A stretch of DNA of 64,000 bases from UBA7374 sp049890275 (lineage in GTDB: Bacteria > Verrucomicrobiota > Verrucomicrobiia > Opitutales > Coraliomargaritaceae): positions 62,001 through 126,000 of the forward strand of contig JBMHBT010000002.1 of assembly GCA_049890275.1 (NCBI GenBank). The letters are read 5' to 3'. The notes under the pieces were generated by a model. It did no database searches. It was not told the origin of the DNA and saw nothing but the letters and a program-made list of their open reading frames with translations. Both the position numbers and the translations under genes were made by a program. Below are positions 59,705 through 64,000 of this stretch, piece by piece. Numbering within the stretch: position 1 is the first letter of the stretch; the number at the start of each line of letters is the position of its first letter.

Positions 59705-60529
59705 ATGATGAATCGCGCAGTTCAGGTCTTTTGCCTTGCCGCTCTTTTATGGAGCCTGTCCGGTTGTCGTCTGATTTCTTCAGATTCTCTCGATCAGAAG
59801 GTTTTCCCGGTTATCAACACGCATGTTTCGGAAAACTTCAATTCCCGGATTCGTCAGATTGTCTTGCACTATACGGTGATCGATTTTGAGCGCTCGCTGG
59901 CGGTACTAAAAGGAGAGATTGGACCATCTGTAAGTGCACATTACCTGATCAACGACCAACCCAATGAAAGATTCCCAAACTATATTTATCGCCTCTTGCC
60001 GGAGGACAAGCGCGCCTGGCATGCCGGAGTGAGTCAGTGGAGCAAGGATGCCAACTTGAATAATTCATCGATCGGCATCGAGATTGTGAATGCGGATGGC
60101 AACATTCATCCGTATCCGGCAGAGCAGATCGAAGCCGTGGTCTTTTTGGTCAAGCAATTGGTGGAGCGTTACGAGATTGATCCGGTCAATGTGGTGGGCC
60201 ATTCGGATGTCGCACCGGGCCGGAAGATGGATCCCGGGGCATTGTTCCCGTGGAAGACGCTTTATGATCGTGGTATTGGTGCCTGGTACGACGAGGCCGA
60301 TGTGGACGCCCTGCGGAAGACGATTACTGCAGTGCCTTCCGTCCAGCAGGTAAAGGCGGATCTGCGGACCTATGGTTACGGAGTCGATGCGACTGCAGTG
60401 GCGGACGATGCCTATAAAGCGGTGGTTAATTCTTTTCAGCGGCACTTCGCTCCGGAGCGGATTGACGGGGAGATGAATTTGGAAAACTACCTGATTCTGA
60501 AGGCACTCTTGAAGAAATATCGCAGTTAA
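59705..60529 (+). CDS. AmiD-like lipoprotein N-acetylmuramoyl-L-alanine amidase
   Basis: Cleaves the amide between MurNAc and L-Ala of peptidoglycan or anhydromuropeptides. The 274-residue protein has a lipobox (SLSGC, Cys about 21) and an Amidase_2 domain with LHYTVIDFERSL (zinc His), SVSAHYLIND, IGIEIVNADGN and VVGHSDVAPGRKMDPGALFPW, which carries the later zinc and catalytic residues. A short C-terminal domain (about 210-270) resembles a peptidoglycan-binding module. This is the layout of outer-membrane AmiD of E. coli. Two adjacent ATGs (59705, 59708) are possible. Confidence 0.9.
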   Translation: MMNRAVQVFCLAALLWSLSGCRLISSDSLDQKVFPVINTHVSENFNSRIRQIVLHYTVIDFERSLAVLKGEIGPSVSAHYLINDQPNERFPNYIYRLLPEDKRAWHAGVSQWSKDANLNNSSIGIEIVNADGNIHPYPAEQIEAVVFLVKQLVERYEIDPVNVVGHSDVAPGRKMDPGALFPWKTLYDRGIGAWYDEADVDALRKTITAVPSVQQVKADLRTYGYGVDATAVADDAYKAVVNSFQRHFAPERIDGEMNLENYLILKALLKKYRS

Positions 60530-60553
60530 AAGGGTCTCGCTTGGCGGCATAAA

Positions 60554-60583
60554 AAAGCCGTCCCCTGTACGCGGGACGGCTTT
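60554..60583. terminator. Bidirectional terminator between the amidase gene and sodA
   Basis: AAAGCCGTCCC-CTGTACGC-GGGACGGCTTT is an 11-bp perfect stem with an 8-base loop. A-rich on the left and T-rich on the right arms, it can act on both strands and lies in the 88-bp gap between convergent genes. Confidence 0.85.
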
Positions 60584-60617
60584 AGTTAGAAGCGTGTTTG
60601 CTGACTGCCGGAGGGCT

Positions 60618-61241
60618 CTACTTCGCTGCCTGATAATTGGCTTCGGCGGCGTTCCAGTCGACGAGGTTCCAGAAAGCTTCAATGTAGCTGGGGCGAAGGT
60701 TCTGGTACTTCAGGTAGTAGGCGTGTTCCCAGACGTCCAGCCCGATGACGGGCCGGCCGGTCACTTCTGCGACTCCGTTCATGCAGGGGTTGTCCTGATT
60801 CGGTGTTGAAGTCACGGCGAGGGAGCCGTCTTCCTTGACGATGAGCCAGGCCCAGCCGGAGCCGAAGCGGGTGGCGCCAGCATTGGCGAAGGCTTGCTTG
60901 AAAGCATCAAATCCGCCTAATTCAGCGTCGATTGCGGCAGCGAGTTGTCCGGTTGGTGCGCCTCCGCCGGAAGGGCTGAGGATCTTCCAGAAAAAGCTGT
61001 GGTTGGCGTGTCCGCCACCGTTGTTGCGTACGGCAGTGCGCTTGGCTTCGGGTACGGCAGAGAGATCGCCGACGATTTCGCAAATGCTTTTGTCCTCCAG
61101 GCCCGTTCCTGCGAGGGCTTCGTTCAGCTTGGTTACGTAGGCGTTGTGGTGTTTGGAGTGGTGGATCTCCATTGTACGGGCATCGAAGTGTGGTTCGAGT
61201 GCGTCGTAGGCGTAGTCCAGTGTTGGCAATTCGTGGGCCAT
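60618..61241 (-). CDS. sodA: Superoxide dismutase, Fe/Mn family
   Basis: Dismutes superoxide to oxygen and hydrogen peroxide. The 207-residue protein starts MAHELPTLDYAYDALEPHFD, then HHSKHHNAYVTKLNEALAGT with metal His, NNGGGHANHSFFWKIL, FGSGWAWLI and the C-terminal metal motif DVWEHAYYLKYQN. GGGHANHSFFW and STPNQDNP favour manganese or cambialistic use; metal choice is not certain. The start at 61241 was chosen over an in-frame extension to 61316 because it matches the family N-terminus. Confidence 0.93.
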   Translation of the reverse strand: MAHELPTLDYAYDALEPHFDARTMEIHHSKHHNAYVTKLNEALAGTGLEDKSICEIVGDLSAVPEAKRTAVRNNGGGHANHSFFWKILSPSGGGAPTGQLAAAIDAELGGFDAFKQAFANAGATRFGSGWAWLIVKEDGSLAVTSTPNQDNPCMNGVAEVTGRPVIGLDVWEHAYYLKYQNLRPSYIEAFWNLVDWNAAEANYQAAK

Positions 61242-61328
61242 ATTCTTGGTGTTTTGTTGGGTTGAGTGAATTGAATGAGAAAGTCTAAGATTGGTTACTT
61301 CGGATGGAGCTGTCAAATGGCGGCTTGT

Positions 61329-61868
61329 TTAAATTGGTTCGGATTCCCCGCGTTTGCGTTCGGTCTTGAGTTGGCGTTTTTTTTCAAAGAATGCCTGAAG
61401 GATCGCATGATTGGGGCCTGCGAGAATTCCACCGGTGGAAGTAAAGTGGTGGTTGCTACGGGGGAGGGCACCCAGATCGACGGCGCCGCCGAGGCAACCC
61501 ATCTTTTCGTCCGGCAGGCCGTAGAAGACTTCCTTAATACGACTGATGACGAGTGCGCCGGAGCACATCGGGCACGGTTCTTTCGTTACGTAGAGAGTGC
61601 ATTCATGCAGGCGCCAGTCGCCGAGGGCGTGTGCCGCCTGCGAGATGGCAAGGATCTCAGCGTGTGCCGTGGGGTCGTTGGCTACGCGGGAGCGGTTGTG
61701 CGCCGATGCGATGATGCGCCCGCCATGTTCGATGACGGCACCGATCGGAACTTCATCAATTTTCCAGGCTTCAATCGCCTGATTGTAGGCATGCGCCATG
61801 TAATATTCCGCGTCGCGGTTGAGTTCGCTGGGGATGATTTTCTCGAATGGACAGTCGGGTATTTGCAT
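61329..61868 (-). CDS. tadA: tRNA adenosine deaminase / nucleoside deaminase (TadA-like)
   Basis: A zinc-dependent deaminase of the CDA fold, 179 residues. The catalytic DPTAHAEILAIS (His-x-Glu) and KEPCPMCSGALVIS (Cys-x2-Cys) motifs are present, with EVPIGAVIEHGGRIIASAHN before them and EVFYGLPDEKMGCLGG after. TadA converts adenosine-34 of tRNA(Arg) to inosine; guanine deaminase-like enzymes are an alternative, but the EVPIGAVI/GG pattern supports TadA. It is divergent from infA across 83 bp. Confidence 0.88.
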   Translation of the reverse strand: MQIPDCPFEKIIPSELNRDAEYYMAHAYNQAIEAWKIDEVPIGAVIEHGGRIIASAHNRSRVANDPTAHAEILAISQAAHALGDWRLHECTLYVTKEPCPMCSGALVISRIKEVFYGLPDEKMGCLGGAVDLGALPRSNHHFTSTGGILAGPNHAILQAFFEKKRQLKTERKRGESEPI

Positions 61869-61951
61869 GCGGATGCAGATTGCGGGAATAGTCGAACCTT
61901 GACTTTCGCTGTCGATCGCCTTGTTTGACGCGTTTCCAGAAGATTGAATGT

Positions 61952-62233
61952 ATGAGTAAAGGACAAAGCGAAGAGTACGTAGAAGTCGAAGGCAAAATCG
62001 TAGCGGTTTTGCCCGGCACGATGTTTCGAGTCGAGTTGGCCAATGGCCATCGAGTGCTGGCTCACATCTCTGGGAAGCTGCGCAAGCACTTCATTAAAAT
62101 CACCACCGGGGATACGGTGAAGATGGAAATGACGCCGCAGGACTTGGATAAAGCACGTATTGTCTACCGTTTGCGCAATGCTGCTTCCAACCGAAATGCA
62201 CCGCGCCGCAGTTTCGGGCCACGCCGCCGATAA
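61952..62233 (+). CDS. infA: Translation initiation factor IF-1 with basic C-terminal extension
   Basis: IF-1 occupies the ribosomal A site during initiation. The 93-residue S1-fold (OB) protein has VEVEGKIVAVLPGTMFRVEL, ANGHRVLAHISGKLRKHFIK and ITTGDTVKMEMTPQDLDKARIVYR, a close match to the family. Typical IF-1 is about 72 residues; this one adds about 20 residues ending NRNAPRRSFGPRRR, a basic tail. The start at ATG 61952 was chosen over codons to 61925. Confidence 0.95.
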   Translation: MSKGQSEEYVEVEGKIVAVLPGTMFRVELANGHRVLAHISGKLRKHFIKITTGDTVKMEMTPQDLDKARIVYRLRNAASNRNAPRRSFGPRRR

Positions 62234-62331
62234 GGCCGGCATTCTGTCTTTTCTCGATCGGGGCTTGCCTCACCGGATCTTTTTGAAAATCTGGTGTTTT
62301 TCGTTTTAACTCGGTTTACATTTACTACGCT

Positions 62332-63291
62332 ATGAGCAAAGCATATCCATCGATTACGGATACCATCGGGAACACGCCGCTGGTCAAGGTCAACCACACT
62401 GCTGCCGATGTGGCTGCAGACATTTACTTGAAGTGCGAATTTTTCAATCCGCTGGCCAGCGTGAAGGATCGCATCGGTCGAGCCATGATTGAAGCGGCTG
62501 AGGCAGACGGCAAGATTGGCCCTGACAGTATTATTATTGAGCCAACTTCGGGTAACACCGGTATCGCGCTTGCTTTTGTCTGCGCTGCCAAAGGCTATCG
62601 ACTCATTCTTACCATGCCGGAGACGATGTCCTTGGAGCGTCGTGTCCTGCTCCGTATGCTCGGAGCGGAAATCGTACTCACTCCCGGGCCCAAGGGAATG
62701 CCAGGAGCCATTGCTCGTGCTGGCGAACTGGTCGCAGAGTACGGCGAAAATGCATTCATGCCGCAACAATTTGAAAATCCGGCTAACCCTGAGATCCACC
62801 GCCGCACCACTGCCGAGGAAATCTGGTCGGCGACAGACGGTAAGATCGATGCCTTCGTAGCCGGTGTGGGTACGGGTGGCACGATCACCGGAGTTTCCGA
62901 AGTGATCAAGTCGCGCAAGGACTTGCTCGCGGTTGCTGTCGAACCGGAAGCCAGTCCGGTGATTTCCGGAGGTCAACCCGGCCCACACAAGATCCAAGGC
63001 ATCGGAGCTGGCTTTATCCCGAAGAATTGTAACACTGATATCGTCGACGAAGTCATTCAAGTTTCGAACGAAAATGCCTTTGCTACGGCGCAGCAGCTTT
63101 CTGCCAAGGACGGTATTATGGGGGGAATCTCCACCGGTGCCAACGTCTGGGCAGCCATGCAGTTGGGCAAGCGTCCAGAAATGGCGGGCAAGACCATCGT
63201 CACTGTAGGTTGTAGCTTTGGTGAGCGCTACCTCTCGACTCCGCTGGCTGAAAAAGCCCGCGAAGAGATGAGCGCTGCGACTGCCAGCTAA
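62332..63291 (+). CDS. cysK: Cysteine synthase (O-acetylserine sulfhydrylase)
   Basis: Makes cysteine from O-acetylserine and sulfide with PLP. The 319-residue fold-type II enzyme has the PLP Lys in LASVKDRIGRAMI (about 42), EPTSGNTGIALAFV, GVGTGGTITGVSEVI and KIQGIGAGFIPKN, all close to CysK. The YAAIMGGISTG-type segment IMGGISTGANVWAAM near the end is present. A 98-bp gap from infA and 46 bp to argG leave its own promoter possible but unproven. Confidence 0.94.
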   Translation: MSKAYPSITDTIGNTPLVKVNHTAADVAADIYLKCEFFNPLASVKDRIGRAMIEAAEADGKIGPDSIIIEPTSGNTGIALAFVCAAKGYRLILTMPETMSLERRVLLRMLGAEIVLTPGPKGMPGAIARAGELVAEYGENAFMPQQFENPANPEIHRRTTAEEIWSATDGKIDAFVAGVGTGGTITGVSEVIKSRKDLLAVAVEPEASPVISGGQPGPHKIQGIGAGFIPKNCNTDIVDEVIQVSNENAFATAQQLSAKDGIMGGISTGANVWAAMQLGKRPEMAGKTIVTVGCSFGERYLSTPLAEKAREEMSAATAS

Positions 63292-63337
63292 ACCAAGTCG
63301 CTTCCTGCCTATCGGCGTCTCATAACACTTTCACTTC

Positions 63338-64000
63338 ATGAAGATCGTACTCGCTTATTCTGGAGGTCTGGACACCTCTGTACTCGTTTCTTGGCTCAAG
63401 CAGCATTACAATGCGGAGATTATTACCTTCGCCGCTGATGTCGGCCAAGAGGAGGAGTTGGATGGCCTCGAGGAAAAGGCTAAGGCCACGGGTGCTTCCA
63501 AGCACTATACACTGGATCTGGTCGATGAGTTTGCTGCCGATTTTATCTACCCGATGATGCGGGCCAACGCCCTTTACGAGGGTCAATACCTGCTCGGCAC
63601 TTCGATTGCCCGGCCCTTGATCGCTAAGGCGCATGTGGAGATCGCCGAGAAAGAAGGCGCGGATGCGGTTTCTCATGGAGCCACGGGTAAGGGCAACGAT
63701 CAGGTACGCTTTGAGCTGGGCTACGCGGCTCTCGCTCCCAAGCTGCAGATTATCTCCCCCTGGCGCATGGAGATCTTCCGCAAGGCCTTTCCCGGGCGCA
63801 CGGAGATGATTGAGTACTGCCGTGAGCAGGGGATCAACGTCGAGGCCAGCGCGTCGAAGCCGTATTCCATGGATCGCAACCTTTTGCATATTTCCTATGA
63901 GGCAGGTATTCTGGAAGATCCCTGGTTCGACCCGACCGGCCCGGAAAACAAGGGTATGTACAAGTTGACAACAGCTCCGGAAGACGCGCCGGATGAGGCG
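63338..64000 (+). CDS. argG: Argininosuccinate synthase, N-terminal part (truncated by window end)
   Basis: Joins citrulline and aspartate with ATP in arginine synthesis. The visible 221 residues run off the right edge without a stop. Start MKIVLAYSGGLDTSVLVSWL contains the PP-loop SGGLDTS; then FAADVGQEEELDGLEEKA, RANALYEGQYLLGTSIARP, HGATGKGNDQVRFELGYAAL, and the aspartate-region SKPYSMDRNLLHISYEAG follow in family order. The C-terminal half is outside the window. Confidence 0.96.
   Translation, partial: MKIVLAYSGGLDTSVLVSWLKQHYNAEIITFAADVGQEEELDGLEEKAKATGASKHYTLDLVDEFAADFIYPMMRANALYEGQYLLGTSIARPLIAKAHVEIAEKEGADAVSHGATGKGNDQVRFELGYAALAPKLQIISPWRMEIFRKAFPGRTEMIEYCREQGINVEASASKPYSMDRNLLHISYEAGILEDPWFDPTGPENKGMYKLTTAPEDAPDEA

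Noticed and set aside
62164..63060. 298-codon frame on the minus strand opposite cysK
   Set aside because: Shadow of cysK; no motif and no plausible start context.

Overview
The window is a gene-dense stretch of bacterial chromosome (about 50% GC by eye) carrying almost only housekeeping genes. I see no rRNA, tRNA, CRISPR array, insertion sequence, integrase or phage gene. The gene mix suggests a Verrucomicrobiota member, probably of the Opitutae/Puniceicoccales type: pyrophosphate-dependent phosphofructokinase, LL-diaminopimelate aminotransferase (DapL), ThrH, OleA/OleB ketone-olefin enzymes, eukaryote-type UDP-sugar pyrophosphorylase and an SHD1-like secreted protein. This placement is inference from gene content. 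Most starts lack a recognisable Shine-Dalgarno sequence.

Layout. 0-5 kb: phasin-like protein, hybrid histidine kinase, orphan periplasmic sugar-binding-type protein, and a Met/His-rich outer-membrane protein beside a small CxxC protein (possible metal handling). 5-9.8 kb (minus strand): overlapping operon tyrA-aroA-cmk-plsC-purM. 9.9-13.1 kb: membrane-anchored SUMF1-fold protein, 49-residue membrane peptide, pseudopilin-like protein, glycosyltransferase. 13.1-20 kb: an unusually short UvrC divergent from cinA, holA, purB and pfp. 20-25.3 kb: Dabb protein, ThrH, DUF4136-like lipoprotein, YjbQ, and guaB-purA, the two branches leaving IMP. 25.3-31.6 kb: menC-menE (menaquinone), polX, RNase Y, zinc metallopeptidase. 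31.7-38.7 kb: glpK, gluQ, an unknown secreted protein, DEAD-box helicase, and dapL with beta-carbonic anhydrase. 38.8-46.5 kb: panC-nadB-nth, an FtsB/DivIC-like protein, UDP-sugar pyrophosphorylase and phosphosugar mutase, with a small ribbon-helix-helix-like protein between the last two. 46.5-53.4 kb: nitroreductase facing a tightly coupled photorepair operon (class I photolyase, FeS photolyase, TIGR01777 epimerase, FAD oxidoreductase), then a FabZ-like dehydratase and FabI. 53.4-60.5 kb: SHD1-like secreted protein, oleA-oleB, Lrp/AsnC regulator, aminotransferase, der, AmiD-like amidase. 60.6-64 kb: sodA, tadA, infA, cysK and the start of argG.

Functional themes: purine synthesis (purM, purB, purA, guaB), aromatic amino acids, peptidoglycan precursors and recycling, UDP-sugars, quinone and NAD/CoA cofactors, lipid synthesis, and DNA repair (uvrC, nth, polX, two photolyases). 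I found no clear-cut undescribed system. The points most worth following are the UvrC lacking both the iron-sulfur cysteines and the central domain, the divergent enlarged PurA, the photorepair operon behind a perfect palindrome, OleA-OleB without OleC/OleD next to them, the SUMF1/pseudopilin envelope cluster, and several palindromes in intergenic regions.
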